Positions 1 through 14,064 of a stretch of DNA of 64,000 nucleotides are shown one piece after another. The stretch's first letter is position 1; every line of letters begins with the position of its first letter. A program made the position numbers and the translations under genes. A model generated the notes under the pieces. That model was not told the origin of the DNA, made no database searches, and saw nothing but the letters and a program-made list of their open reading frames with translations. The stretch covers positions 62,001-126,000 of the forward strand of contig JASANH010001117.1 in NCBI GenBank assembly GCA_030248295.1, in the 5' to 3' direction. This DNA is from Mesodorylaimus sp. YZB2_4. Lineage: Eukaryota; Nematoda; Enoplea; Dorylaimida; Dorylaimidae.

Positions 1-33
1 GCAGAACTGCGACTTATCACTCTGTCCACGACA
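1..33. other. Sequence 3' of the nephrin-like stop codon
   Basis: These few bases lie beyond the proposed TAA of the nephrin-like gene and would be its 3' UTR. The polyadenylation site is outside the window. Confidence 0.4.
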
Positions 34-3000
34 TTATTGTAGCGCTGCTGAAGGTCCAGTAGGATTTGTAACGAGAGCAGGTGCACCATCCCGCTGGAAA
101 ACAATAATTCCTGCCACACAGGTCCGCCACTGTAGAATAACGTCATTTTGTCATTTATCACTGGGATGCTCGCGCGTTTTAGCAGACAAAGTCCATATCG
201 ATGTAGGTTTTGAGTCAATAAACGCGCAGAATTAAATTTTTAATAGTGTGAAATTTTTTAAAATTTTCCCCAAAAACCAAATTCCCCTTGCGTACTAAGT
301 GATGCTCAAGTATCGCTTTCAAGTTTTCGAAACCACGGGAATTGTTTGAGTTGAAAATCCGTGGACCTTCATTGTCAACCCTGTATAACGGGTGTCCAGT
401 AAAAATCTGCAAGGATGTGAATTCCAGCAGTTTTGTCTCCTCAAGGAGGCAAATTGAGACAGTATAAAGCATCATATCTGATAGCGATTTTCAAGCTGAA
501 CAGAGTAGTGCCTTTGGTTGCATCAGTAGCTGTCTCCTGTCAGAAAATGATCGTGTATTGCTTGAAGACATCTGACCCTGGCACTGTACATATAAGAGGG
601 CAGCGGCAAAATATGGACAAATGAGAACGACTCAAGTGTCAACTGAATGCTGCTGAAATCTTAGTTTGTTCAGCTAAATGCCTTAATGGCACCATTAATT
701 TTTTAGATCCTTTTGCTTGCGTAAAAAAACACTAAAAAAGATGTTTGAAGAACATCCGAGAAATGCATCCGACAATAAGATAAAATCCTAAGCAACCCTA
801 AGCATGCAATCACAACACCGTCATACCTCCGTATTCTTTTCCAATACTGCTCTCCATAGTCGTTCGCACGATCGGACGTATCAATCGGGGCGATGGCTCT
901 GCTCGATTGAAAAATGGTTGGCCAGATCCATCAACTTCCTAAAAGTGGTCTCGTTGTCCATAATAAGATATCAAAGAAGAATTCAGAGTGGAAATCATCC
1001 AGTGCCCTCGACTCCTCTTGCTCCCCCCCTCCCCACACTGGAACCCATCCACGACAGCTTACGATGACTGTCCTAATCGATGTGTCGTCGTCACTCATGG
1101 CCGAATGCGGTCGTTGTTGATGTTCCCCGTCGGACGCACTGCCGTAATGAGATTCAGCTCGTGCACCATTTATGCTCGGACTGCCACTGCCGATCAAGGA
1201 GGTGGCAGCACCACCACTCGCTCCGCCACCTCCACTGGCATCGCCCGAATACATCTGTATTTTACGACCCGACGCCGAGTCTCCGCCCAAGCGTGCATTA
1301 GCTGCTTTTTCTAAAATTGATGAGATCTTTTAGGTCATGTTGTGAATAACTGATCGAGAGTCTGGCTGATAATGCGGCCTAGTCAGATCAAGTCGGTCGA
1401 ACAGAATCGAATGTAATCATGTCACCACAACATTATCCAGTCCATACGATCTAACCAGGCGTCCAATCTACAGATTGTGCCACCCGTTGATCAGAAACCC
1501 ATCATATCCATCATAAAACTCAAGTCCAACAAGAACTACATAGCTTGTAAAAAACAGGCGGCTCAAAATAGTCTAATCAGAAGAAGCCATGCTTCTGGGA
1601 CAAACTATCATACAACACAGTAAGAGCAGCCAAAGTATTCTTTCGCCAAAGCGAGAAAATGAAAAAGGCAAACACAGGGTTCCAAAAAAGCTGTACACTG
1701 ATCATGTTAGTTGCATACCTTCAGATGCGGCTGCACCATGCTGCGCCGTGCCATCACTGCACGCGTTGTTAGCTTGCCTACTTTGCACTGCTTTCCTTTT
1801 TTCCATAGCTGCAGTAGGCAAAAGACGAAAAAGTACAGGTTCAGAGGGCAAATGTTAGTCACTACAAAAGTCGTCAGTTGGATAAAATTGTAAAATCACA
1901 GACAGGTCGATTGCCATTGGCAGCAACACACGACTACCCCCCCCCCCCCATCTCCTTCTATCCATGAAGTTTCACAAAATTTTCCTGTAACATGCAAGTT
2001 TTCGTGAGCTTACCTTGCAACTTTTTTCTTCGATGTCTTCGAATGAAGCATACGACCAACGCGGCATTGAGCACTAATAAGAATATACCCACAAGGCACA
2101 CTAGAATTATGATCAAGACTGGGATCTCCTCTTCCACACTTTCTTGCAAAACATTTGATGCGCCTAAAAGAACAGAAATGTAACCCGTGATATGCAGTAG
2201 CTTGATGGTCTTTCATAATGTTCTGGGTAGCAAGCCTGTGTTTGATTACGAATAAAGCATGAATGAATGATGAAGAGGCTCATCAGACACTGTTCTCTGA
2301 ACTGGAGTAAGCACCAATCATAATGGGTCAGAAGTGTATGCTCATTGTGCAGCATACCGGATTGTTGTTTACAGTATATGGCGGTGGTTTTGCATCTCGT
2401 GGGGAAGAAATCCGTGCGAGATGAATAAGCGGTTTACTTCTTTGAGCCTTTTCCGATATTTAGGTATGGCTAGGTCATGATGTGATGCAACACATCTCTG
2501 TATTACATGCAGAAGACCGGGCATTTACAGCACATGTGCAGGAATATAGCATAATTCGTAAAAATGTTTTATAAAACAATTATACACATTTCTGCGGTTG
2601 CATAGGCACCATCAATTGTATAAGGTCTACTGTACTGCTGCATGGGCACAGGATTCAAAAACATTTCCACGTGACTACTTTTGCTCAAGTCATCGTTACT
2701 GTATGTCGGCAAAAATTCCTCTACTCTGCATTTTCAACTTTATGTACACGCGTCAAGCTGCTCATTGCTCCTGCTTACTGGTCCAAACTAAATTTGACGC
2801 TCTTATCTGCAAATACTCCCAAAATATCACTTACCCATTGTTTCTACACTTTCTGATCGCGCACGCTCTTTGCTGGCTCCTTTCTCATTAATAGCTTGGA
2901 CAAAGAAGACGTATGTGGTTTGTGGAGATAAATTATGAATCGTGGTGACTGGCTCCTCCGAATAAGCTGGTATAGATTCTGGATCTTTAGCTGTGGCTAT

Positions 3001-6000
3001 AAAGTTTAAAACAGTGACATTTCCTGCAATTACTTCAAATGAAAAACCTAGCTTGAGCGAAACTAATCTGCACCCAAACTTCAGAATGGGTTAACTGAGC
3101 GTACCGTACAGTATGTGCCAATTTAGCACTCACATGAGCAACGACAGGCTACGTTTTCACCTGCCACATGTGCCCTGTGGGTGGTTTCCCCATCCCGCAC
3201 GCTCCAGTCATTCTATTAACCTCCTGCACTTCTCTGACGATGAGAGAATACTCACATCCTGCGGCATATTGAATTCGATAGCGTTGTTCCAAGCCACCGT
3301 CGAATCCTGGTTTCCACGTCAACAGTACAGCATTGTGAGTATAGTTCAAGATTTGCACATCCGTTGGAGTCTCGGGAACATCTGAAATAATTGATACTAT
3401 CGGTGGTTTATCAGTGAGTGCCCCGCGTTTGACGTTCTGACGCACCAGCACGCTCAAAAGGGTCTTCTATCCGATTCCGGCAAAAACGATTGTCGAACAA
3501 AAGACTTACCGACTGGTCCAAATTGCACGTCCATACTCTTCGTCCCCATCTCATTCTCAGCCAAGCAATGATAAGCGCCATGGTCTGAATCTTGGATATT
3601 TTGGATTCTTAGCTGGGTCTTTAAAAAACAGGATTTGTGAAACGCTAGCAGTGTCACCATGAATCAATAAACCAGACAACAGTAATCGCATTTAATTTTT
3701 AGCCTCTACCTGCCCAAGATTTTAGACAATAAACCAAGCACTGCTAGTACTAAAAGTTATTGCTGCAATATCTCCAAGACAATGTTTTCTATCATCCTAG
3801 CACATTTATACTCTTGATCTGACAGCCCGCCGACGATCCGAGGAAAAACTTTTCTATTAAATCGGCTAAAGTTTTTTGAATCAACACGAGCCACTTGAGG
3901 CTGCTCATTACATGCATGCCTGCTAGAACTTTAGCTAAGCCGAGCTTGACTTAAAAGTACTGCAAGTTTGCAAATTGTTATCAAGTTTTCTAGTGTCGGC
4001 TCTTTAATATAATCTGAAAACAGCGTGCAAATGAGACCCTAGAAGATATTGCTATTCACTAATACCGACCAAAAATTATGTTGAGAGCGAGATACAGTAT
4101 TTAGTCTACAAAATCTGAAGAACAAAGATACATTCCTCGCTGTTGCTTGGTTGAGCTATGAGCCTCTTCAAATGCATGATATCTGCTGGTTACAGTGCAC
4201 ACTGAACTGACTCCTCTTAATCGCTCATTATTAACACAAGCAAAGGGTTCAGAAGAAGCGAAACAGAAGGCCTCAGCTTGACGAACTGCTCATCGGAGAC
4301 CTAACACGTGCAACATAATCATCTTTAAGTGACGCATGAAACTAGCAGAAGGACCACGCACATTAAGCAATGTGAATTCGCAAACTGATGTTTCAAATCC
4401 TCAAACCAGCAATATGCGCAAAATGCATTAGATGCCCATCCTGACAGTGTTGATACACGTGCAAGTAGAATGTCAGTCTCAATCTGTTTTTCAGGCTGAT
4501 TTCTCTTCTCACAATAAACTTGCAAAAAAAATCTCCCCACTTACTTTAAATTTCATCAATCCAATTTGCATATTTGTAATTTGGACTCGTTCATCCTCCA
4601 CCACACGCCTGCTACTTTTCATGCCCATTCGTTCTTCATCTCCAACTGGTCTGTGCCAGCTGAACTTGACTTCGGGGACACCATCAGCCACGCATGTCAG
4701 GATGGCCTCCGCAGCCCCTGCATCAGCGGCTGACCGTCCCAATGTCAATTCTTGATCGAATATGGGCATCTCTGGAAATCAGCAAATCAGAGCCTTTACA
4801 AGTAGAACTCGCTTTCATCCCAGGAGAAAGCTTACTTCTGACGAGTACCACAGTCTTGTTCGTGGCACTCCCGATGCCATTATCAGCCTTGCAAGCGTAC
4901 TCGCCACTGTCCTCTTCCCGAATGCCCAATATAGTCAATCGATCCAGGCCATGGTTCGCCATTTCCAGATATCGATTAGAAGGCCTCAATCGATCGCCGT
5001 CGATCGACTGCCATCTGATCAAGGTCGAATCGAGAGGATAAGCATCAGCTTCGCAAGACAGGGTAAGATTATCACCAACCGAGGCGTACGTCTTTGGCGT
5101 TATGTATTTGATATATGGCGGATCTGGAATCGTCAAAATAATTGTAATAAAACATGCGCGACATGGCCTTCGTTGCGTAAGATTTCGTTCGCAGTCACGC
5201 CGAAGGTTGATTTTGCTCAGGACATCCTATCTCAAAAGATCACGATTGAGTGAAAATTATTCAAAAATTAGCTTAGATCAAGTTCTTAGTGATCCTTTTA
5301 ACACAGTTTTTGACCACCTAAGATTTTAGAATCACACTACTCCAAACACGGCACGCCAGAATAAGGGATCCTGACTGGAAAAAGATTCTGAAAATTGATG
5401 GACAACGAATAGTCAAAAAGGCCACACGGATCGTTCCTTCTGCCTAGTTCATTGGTCAACCAACAATGATCTGCCCGACGATCATAATTGGGTTAACTGA
5501 CCCACATGTTGAGCATGGTCACAATTACTATTAAAGTCAAGAACTACAGAGCTCGAAAATAAGCCGGATGATAAAAATTAATCCTGCTAGGCTTCCTTGC
5601 CGCCAGTGCCATCATTTGATCCTGTTATTCTGATGTCATCGATTACCCGCAGGACTCGAATATCTTTGCACCAGACACTTACACTTGACAGTGACGATAG
5701 CCTTCATCTCGGTCAGTCCGACAGTATTTTTGGCCCGGCAAGTATAAGTGCCAGCGTCGACGCGTCGAATATCGGCCATTTCTAATATGGCTCCATTTAC
5801 GGTCAGACGAGGCGGCGTGGATCTGAGGGCGAATGACGAGAACTCTTCTTTGATCCAAATATATTGATCGACGGATGGATTCGCGTGGGCCGTGGCATTT
5901 AAGAGTATCGATTCGCCCTCGAGCACTTCTATGGTTTGTACTAGCTGGCCGTAAAATATTGGCTTGTCTAAAAATAGATTCGGGTGCCAGTGGCAACTCA

Positions 6001-9000
6001 CTTGCCATAATAATTGAAAAATGGAATTTAAAATACATAAATTTTTGAGCAGCATAATATTGGACGTACAGTATAGCGCTGATATTCCTACTCCTTGGTC
6101 GGTCAAGTATTTGCGGCATCAAGTTGCAGTCGGACGATGACCTAGTAGTCCTTGCACTGTACAATGCATGCTTCAAGTGAAGTTGGAATTGCTATTGTAG
6201 AAACCTTGGGTCTCCTAGCGCGAAAATTAAGTATGACTTATTTTGATCATTTTGGTAACACTATGCGATAAATATCGGCCAATAATCAACTAAACGACTT
6301 GGCATAACAAAACCAATTATGAGATATGAAGAAGTAAACTGTAGAAGCAGTGTGCACGCTGTGTTGAAGCTGTACGAACCAATGGACTCAATTGTGACAC
6401 TGGAGATAAGGACTTACGTTGGACAGAAATGGCCACCTTCTCGCTAACCATAGCATTCATGGACAAAGTTGGTGTTGTTGCCCGGCATTCGTAGATGCTA
6501 CCATTCTCATCGACTGACGGCCTTAAGTGTAATCGTTTCCTGATCACCCAGCCTCCGTGACTGCCACTGAAAAGAAACATGTGCACATACTCCCTACTGA
6601 TTCTAAGAGGTGTATTCATATGGTCCCACTCCCCCCCCCCCCCCCATATGTCTGATTGTCTGATCGCCTGTCATTAGTTCAGCAATCAAGTCACATGACT
6701 TGAATAGCATTAATATACTGATCACATTGATGGCTGACCACACTAAAAGATTGCTTTCATGAAACAGTAGGCAGCAGTAAGCCATGTTGCACGACAGCAA
6801 CGAAGGTTCATCGGTGCATTCAAGTTGATGTTCCCATGAGGGCATGTAATGATGGGCTGCTTTTTCCATAAAGTTAGCCATGTATGCACCAAAGGTTTTG
6901 CATTCCTCCCAAAATCTCTGCAGACTCTTTCGTGAAAAACCAGCTCATCATTACGAGGACAAATGTGGAATGACATAATAGGAATACTGTAATTCCTGCC
7001 TAAAACATATCAGTAAATGATAATCTATCCTTGTGATAATGTGATCAGTTTTAGTGATTCGTGACTGATTAACTTCTCTTAGCAAACAAATTTTAGGCAA
7101 CACTGTGCCAGAAGCCATATTCGTGCACTTACGTTTTGTTGTAGGCCATTATACTTGGCAACGGTTTCTCGTCTTTATACCATTCGACCAGTGGACTCGG
7201 GTTTCCTGATCCACTATCGCATACCAATTCGGCCGAGGTATCCGCTTGGAAAACGGGTGGATCGGGTGATATTCGAACAAAGACTGGTGGAACTAAAATA
7301 GACAAAGCAATATAAAGTTCCCTTCGCTGGAAAACTTGTGGGCTCAAGCAAGTATAGGGACCACTCTTAAGTTGTCGATTTTGATCAAATTCTCCATGGT
7401 CTACGGAAATTTTGCAAAATCCTGCCGTATGATTATCAATTACTAGCTCTTGTGTTATGGTTGATGTTGTCTCCAAATTAGCAAAAATTACGCAGTTATC
7501 ATTTGTGCAAAATCAAGGCCCACAAAATTGTTTGTCACATAAATATATCATCGTTAGAATTCACAGCCTGTACAGGAAATAAAAAAGCGATAACCGCGAG
7601 AGAGGGTGTAACCAGGGCACCAAGGCGGCGAGACGTATGAAAGATCGAAGTATATAGACTTTGTTTGAAACATCAAGCACTGCACAGCATACTTTTGTAG
7701 AGCGGTAAGAACTATCTTCTACCACAGACATCGGACGAGTACAGCTGCTGCTTGATGTTACACACAGGGTGACCAGGATGGAGAAGGGAGTGCGTCACTC
7801 TCTGCTGTATCAAGTTGAAACTGTGCGATGCACATGCCGAAACAGATCTTCCTCTTGCAGGAGTTATGTTTCATAGAAGTTATTTCTCGCGGTTTATTAA
7901 GTAATGGTTGACTTCACTTGGATACGAGCACACTTAACAACCAATACTCCTACAAAATGATTTTGAGCAATATTGGCCCGTCACAGAGATATCTAGATAA
8001 ATGAGTTAGGCCTGTGTTATAAGATGGGGTGGGTCCAGGGACACACGACTTATATTTTGACCAATTAAAAAATCCCCTGCATTCCCGTAGCAAATATGGC
8101 TCTTCTTAAAATCTCCAGAAAATTTCACCCATTTCAATTTCCATCCTGGGTCAGTACTAGCGATCTACGTCCCGCCATAATGTTTTTGATGAAGAGGACA
8201 AGGAAAGGCATAAGCCATGCTCATTGAATATTCCAGGTATTGGACCTGATTCTAAAAATAAACCCCATTGCTCTTAGAAAAAACTAGTTGGAAATTAAGT
8301 GTCCCCTTATTGTCGTTAGACCACTTCAAAACTTAGATTTCTGCAGGTATCATTTAAGTTTGGTACTCCTTGTATGTGTTTTGAAAGGCGATCAGATTCT
8401 TTCCCACAAAACCAAGTACGATTCAAACTCTGTCTATCCCACGTGGGGCCTTGGTAGCACTTACACTGCACTTGCAAAGTGATCGTGTCCATCAATCGAT
8501 CACTTCCACTGGCCAGATTATAGGCTCGACATTGGATCTGCTCATTGTTGTGATGCGCAGCCACTGTCATGGTCAACTCGCTAATGGCAGAATTACCAGC
8601 ACCGTGCTTCGAAGATGTGCCGGACGTAACCTAAAACAATGATTTTTAACTTCGGACGGCAAAAAGATTTCTAAAGTGTGCGAATAAATAAACTAGAAAG
8701 TGGACTTGGTGTGAACTAGAAAGTGAACACATATATCAATGGAAATGGTAAATAGGTGCATCATGTAGCCAGGAGCACATGGCCATACAGCTCATGTTTC
8801 GACATGCCCGTCACACTTTAAGAGGGAAAGAAAAAGGGGGATGAAAAACGAAAATCAAAACAATTTCACTCAACCAGATATGAAATAATATGAAACTCAA
8901 CCAAATATAAAAAAAAAAGAAAAAAGAAACATCGAACGAACACGCGTGCAATAAAAAGTTTCCCGAGGCTCGGCATTGTCTTCCACAACATAGGGAACCA

Positions 9001-12000
9001 CAAGTGACAGTTTGACATTCAAAGAAATCCTGTCAGGTCTCAAGGCTAGAAAATCATCATTATTGCTAATCACTGATTTTGTAAGAGTCATATTGTCCGT
9101 GAGATTTTCCTGAGATTAAACCAAGGTTGTCCACCACGCACAATAAAGGCATATTGCGTTCTATGCACATAAGGCAAGTGCATAGTAGGAGAACTGCGAA
9201 GTGGGAACACACAGAAAACCTTGAATGGTACTACAACGTGCAAATGCTTCATAAATACTAGTCTGCCACTTGGCAAGAATTCAGCCTGATGATTCAAATG
9301 TTAGATCGAAGTTTGCATTGAGTGAAAAATCAAATCAAAATTAGCAAAAGTAAAAAAGATTAAGTGTGCCAAATCAAAGTACACTTGTATAGAAACACTT
9401 TAAAAAAATCAACTTATTTTCCTCATTGTTCAGGCGTGCACAGTGCAATGAAAGGGAAAAATATAAAACTTTAAAGAAGCCATCCAAAATCGATTAGTTA
9501 CCAAAGTCCATCGTTTCTGTCGTCTCGGGCTGATACTAGCGCTATCACTAGTAGTCGTGCCATTGCGCAAACGCTGCACAAATGCATAAGGGACACGTTG
9601 AGAAAAGTGTTAATGATTTGACGTTTTTTTGCATAATCTTTTTTCGCGCTCGACAGGCTTGAATTTCGTTTCTAACATTACTCACCCGCTTCTCATTCCT
9701 AAACCATTCCAATGTGGCAGCCGGATATCCACCAGTGGCTGTACACGTCACCAAAACAGTTTCGCCAGCCACAAATGGTTTTTCATCATTGTAGGTGATT
9801 TTGACAGTTTCGGGTGGATCTAAACAAATGAAACAATGTAGTCTGTACCCAAAAATGTGACATTGGATTCGGCAAATTATAAAGAATTTATGTCTCTGGT
9901 GTGCAGTTTGAGCTCATGGTTTTTAACATTGACCGGGCTAAGCATACTGCATCTCACCAACATGCTTGTACTGTAGCATAAGAGTCCATAAATTTGACCA
10001 GAGAAGGGACTCGTTGGTAGTTAATCCAGTATAGTAACTCCGCAGTTCATCTTTATATCTCCACAACGAATTCACTCGAACCAGTATCCTCTATGTTGTT
10101 TAAAGCCCGTGATTTCAGCTAATTTTTGTTCTTCAAGTAGTGCAAAAATGACTCCAAAAATCGTTCTGGTCCTGGCCAGCAAGTCCTACATGTAAAGCAT
10201 TCATGGTCCTGAGTATGCTGCTATGCATTTGACCATAAATAAAGAGTGAAAGAATGGCCTCTTTGTGTATCCAATGACTAATAAGACTGTTGGCTTACTG
10301 CATATATCTCACGGTCAGCCAAGCTTTAAAAAATACAGCAGATTGATTTAGCTGAATTTAAAAAAATGCGCTCAAATTGTGTCCTGCTTCATTCAATATT
10401 CAGTCAAAACCTAAAAAATCACTGCTACACTTACAGTATATTTTGACACTTTTCTGAGCCGTCGCCTCTCGTTTACTCGACGTTCGTGGCAAATGTTCAT
10501 TGCTCGATGTACAAAGTACAATCATCTCTGGTCTTGCTTGTGTTACTTGAATTTCGATCGTTGAAACTGATTCGATGCCTAAATCAAGCACGTTATCATT
10601 TGTGCAAAATCAAGGCCCACAAAATTGTTTGTCACATAAATATATCATCGTTAGAATTCACAGCCTGTACAGGAAATAAAAAAGCGATAACCGCGAGAGA
10701 GGGTGTAACCAGGGCACCAAGGCGGCGAGACGTATGAAAGATCGAAGTCTTCGGGACAACACACTCCAACTGGAAGAAGGCCAGTTCTCGACTATATTTG
10801 CCGCTGAAACATCAGCCGGAGTGTTTGACGTCGCCCAGCCAAGGGAGAGTATTGGACTGTCAGTAATTACAGTGACACTGCTTTCTACTGCTTCAGCTGA
10901 CGATGAGTAGTTGTAACCCGAATCCACACTTACCAGTTCCAGTGGTGGCGGGCTTGTTCCTCTGAGTATGATCGGTCCACGGTTGCCCGTTGATCATCCA
11001 ATCGATTTTTGCCTGTGGATGCGATGCTGTCGATTTACATTCGAATGTAATTCGATCGCCTAATGTAGCCTCGTCTGGTCCGCTGACTTCCACTTTTTCT
11101 GGCGGAACTGAAGTAATATACGGGTATGAAAGATTTTTTGTTAAAAAACTAATCACAAGAGAGGAAGCTAAAAACTTACAAAAAACCTTCAAACGGACAC
11201 TAGATGATAATGGAGCGACAGTGGCCAAATTAGAAGCCTCGCAACGATAATCGGCCTCGTTATCGATGGCTTTTACCACAAAGTCGTAATTGTTTCTCGT
11301 AAACTAAAAGAAGTATGGTGAAGCGGTGGCAGCTTTGGACTTCAATCGGGCTAAGATTGTTGGGTTCCTCACAGCCTGTCAGTCAGTACCTAAAATATTA
11401 TCCAATACCCCTTGCAGTCACAACATGCCCTTTAACAGTGAGAAGTCGCAAGCTCCAGGTTCCAAACTCACCCCTGTCACAATCGTAGAGTTACGTCCAA
11501 CGGGAATCGAATTCCGATACCAAACCAAATCAGGCGCGGGGTTTCCATTCTCGACCATGCATTGCAATTGAAGAAACTCGTCCGACATCAAAGTGCGACC
11601 AGCATCGTAACCACTTATGACAGGCACGCCAGGCGGATCTGAAGAAGATAATGTTTCAATTCAGGCGATAGGACTTTTTCGGCGCAGTGGCACTCTGTTG
11701 TCTGACAAAATGTTACAGTGTGCACAGCAAATGGCCCGATCAGAGCTGAGTGACTGGTGCTTCAATCAAGTTTTATTTATTTAATATTATCTCTTTTTTA
11801 CGATTCCGTTTTGCTACTCTCCATGGTTCTCCAAATCGGCAAGTAGGTAGGGGATGCCCCACTTACTGTAACTAATAAGCCCCTAGCCGATGTTCGCCGC
11901 CATTTTACATTGAATATTATCCAAATTAGAAATTTATCAGTTGAAATCAATAATCCGTTAATTGTGTTTTCACCTCAGTCGAAACAATTATCATTGAAGT

Positions 12001-14064
12001 AGAATGGAGGGCACTACAGTACTTGTCAGTCAAGCCACCCCAACCATTCTTTGGACCTAATTTAGGAAGAAAAGGGAACACCCAAATGCAAGAACAGCCA
12101 ACCGGGGCTGGATCACACAGAGAACCAACCGCTTTTACGCCAGCAGAGCTGTATCTCAGCACCACTTACACAAGACGGACAAGGTGAATTGGGCTTTCAA
12201 TGATTTTGAAGCAGGCAATGCCGCATGTGCCACATCGCATGTGAAAACCGCTCCATTGTCCTCTTTGGCCGCGGTCCATCGCAAGTCTGAGATCGTGGTG
12301 AATCGCTTTTCATCTTGAGGTACCAACCGATTTTGATATAAGTGTTCTAAAAATGCATTATTGATAAGGAGATAGCTAACGATTCGAAAAAGTGAAGAAC
12401 AAAGTGATAACCTTGAAAAAATTATCCATCTCTAGTGCACACACAAAAAATACCTGATTTAGGTTCTATAGACCTCCAGTGATAGCACACACCACTTACC
12501 CGGCAAAGGAACACCATTTTTATACCATCGCACATCGGCAGCGGGCTTAGCACCACTCGCTCGACAAGATATGTCTACGATCACTTCGGTTCTAGCCTCG
12601 ATCACGGCCCCGTTTCGAGCACCGTCCAAAGTCACGTTGTTGGGTGGCACTGAAAACGGTCTTATTAGAGACCGTGATAGCCTAGTTTGCATAGTCTGTC
12701 ACGCATGCACGCTAAATCAAGGAAGGTAATTAGGTAATTAATTACAGTAATTAGGTTGTATCCAGGGAATATATTGCATACTGTAAAGGTTTATTATACC
12801 ACACATATAAGTGTATACAGCTTATATAATTGACAATCACACACACTTCCTTTTTTGCTACATCATATTTCTATACACAGGTACAGCTTAACTTCGGCAT
12901 TCCTATATGAGCTGCATATTGCTGTAGCTACGTATACGCATCATTTAATTTGGACGCTCGTATGTGTATTGCGATAGGTCAGAATGTGTCTGCAAGGACC
13001 TGATGTGTGCACCTACCTGCTCGTACATCCTTATCATTCTTACGATTAGACTCTGCTCGCAGATTCCTATGCAGGAATGACCCCACGCGACCCGGAATAA
13101 GTGCAGCCCATGCGCAAACCTCCGAGACATTCAAGTGCAATAAAAATGAAAACTCACCCAGAACATTCAAATAAGCTTTTGCTCTCAGTCCGCTATCATC
13201 ACCCTCGCCTGGTTGAACTTGACATTCGTATTCGTCGTCATCTTCGATTTCAGCCTACGACAAATCCAATAAGTAATCACCATTGTTGACGTCAAACTGT
13301 TTGTTTCGGGAAAGAAACCAAGGTAGTTGCCCCTTGTATCGCTTCCTTGCCTAGTCACCCTGTTGTTAACATTAGGTTCTATTTTTATGCTACAACTTTC
13401 TGATACAAGCGTTACAGCTATGTGCTTTAAATGATTAAAATGTTGGGTCGTACAAAATATCTAGTTTTGTGCTTCAAAAAGTCTTTTTAGGACTCAATTT
13501 GAAAGCCAAGAGATGAATATAATTTAGACCTTGATTTATGCCATACAGTATGCCATCATTTATGCCATCATACATCTGGTGATCCCATCGATTTGCGTAT
13601 TACTAAGCGGCCGTGGAGTTCTCAAATCCAAATCGTCAACTGGTGTGGGACGATCGGTCCAGGCAAGGGATTTTTGTAAGCAGGTGATCACAAGTAGCTC
13701 GTAACTACCCTGGCTCAACCAACTCAACAGCTCTCTTACTCCGGATATTTCCAAGTGGTATTCTCCGAGAGCGTGATTGCCAATCACTTGATAACGGGGA
13801 TATCCGGGTAAGGAATCTTCGAAACCTAAAAACCGAAACAGAGGTTAGTAAATACGAAATTCGATTTCCTAGGTGGGTTCATTTACCCAACACTCCACCA
13901 TCCTTCGTCCAATGCGTGTTCCCTTGTTGAGCTTGATTTCCCACCGTGCATTGTATTATGGCCGTGTCACCCTGAGCCACGGTCACATTGGTCGGTCGCA
14001 CTTGGAAATATTGACGCTGAGCAAAAGTGGCCACTAAAAGATGCAAGACTCCGTTAACACCCAT
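34..14064 (-). CDS. Nephrin / Sticks-and-stones-type immunoglobulin-superfamily adhesion receptor (complete, 24 exons)
   Basis: Type I membrane adhesion protein of the nephrin/Sns/SYG-2 family, which pairs with Neph1/Kirre proteins at filtration slits, fusing myoblasts or synapses. Exons (descending): 14064-13887, 13825-13740, 13254-13158, 12649-12500, 12346-12170, 11638-11472, 11303-11180, 11107-10934, 10578-10435, 9819-9686, 8630-8465, 7292-7133, 6566-6418, 5967-5683, 5123-4836, 4771-4545, 3618-3510, 3381-3256, 2996-2835, 2163-2014, 1808-1719, 1310-1063, 938-827, 110-34. The total is 3,780 nt, or 1,259 residues plus TAA, with all phases consistent. The start MGVNGVLHLLVATFA looks like a signal peptide. 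Nine Ig domains cover about residues 17-938 (Ig1 has the family motif WTKDG), followed by one FN3 (939-1030), a transmembrane helix (about 1048-1074, then RRHRRKK) and a Gly/Ser-rich tail of about 185 residues. Ig7 lacks its first disulfide cysteine. Human nephrin has about 1,241 residues and 8 Ig; nine Ig domains is closer to Drosophila Sns. The last two exons are the least certain. Confidence 0.9.
7495..7651. repeat. 157-bp repeat, copy 1 (nephrin intron)
   Basis: This segment appears base-for-base identical to 10592-10748 and lies in the same orientation. Both copies are in introns of the nephrin-like gene, this one in the intron 7293-8464. No terminal repeats or target-site duplication are obvious. 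Identity over the full length suggests a recent insertion or segmental copy. Confidence 0.85.
7660..8290. repeat. Dispersed repeat family, copy A
   Basis: Segments here recur elsewhere in the window in the same order. The block near 7702-7760 resembles 30686-30735 (shared core AAGAACTATCTTCTA). The block near 7813-7855 resembles 26577-26620. The block near 8010-8035 (core CTGTGTTATAAGAT) resembles 26785-26807. This is a degenerate transposable-element remnant with no intact coding frame seen. Confidence 0.5.
10592..10748. repeat. 157-bp repeat, copy 2 (nephrin intron)
   Basis: Identical to 7495-7651. It fills almost half of the intron 10579-10933 and its edge is only about 13 bp from the 3' splice acceptor at 10579. 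The flanking exons still join in phase, so the insertion does not break the reading frame. Confidence 0.85.

Noticed and set aside
433-730. Possible extra cytoplasmic exon of the nephrin-like gene
   Set aside because: An acceptor (TTTCAG) exists near 653, but the frame required by the preceding exon meets a TGA almost at once. The exon 110-34 fits the phase.
10658-10927. Open frame continuing the nephrin exon (VDSGYNYSSSAEAV...)
   Set aside because: It is read-through into the intron after the GTAAGT donor at 10933. Splicing to the acceptor at 10579 restores the conserved Ig4 sequence and the correct phase.
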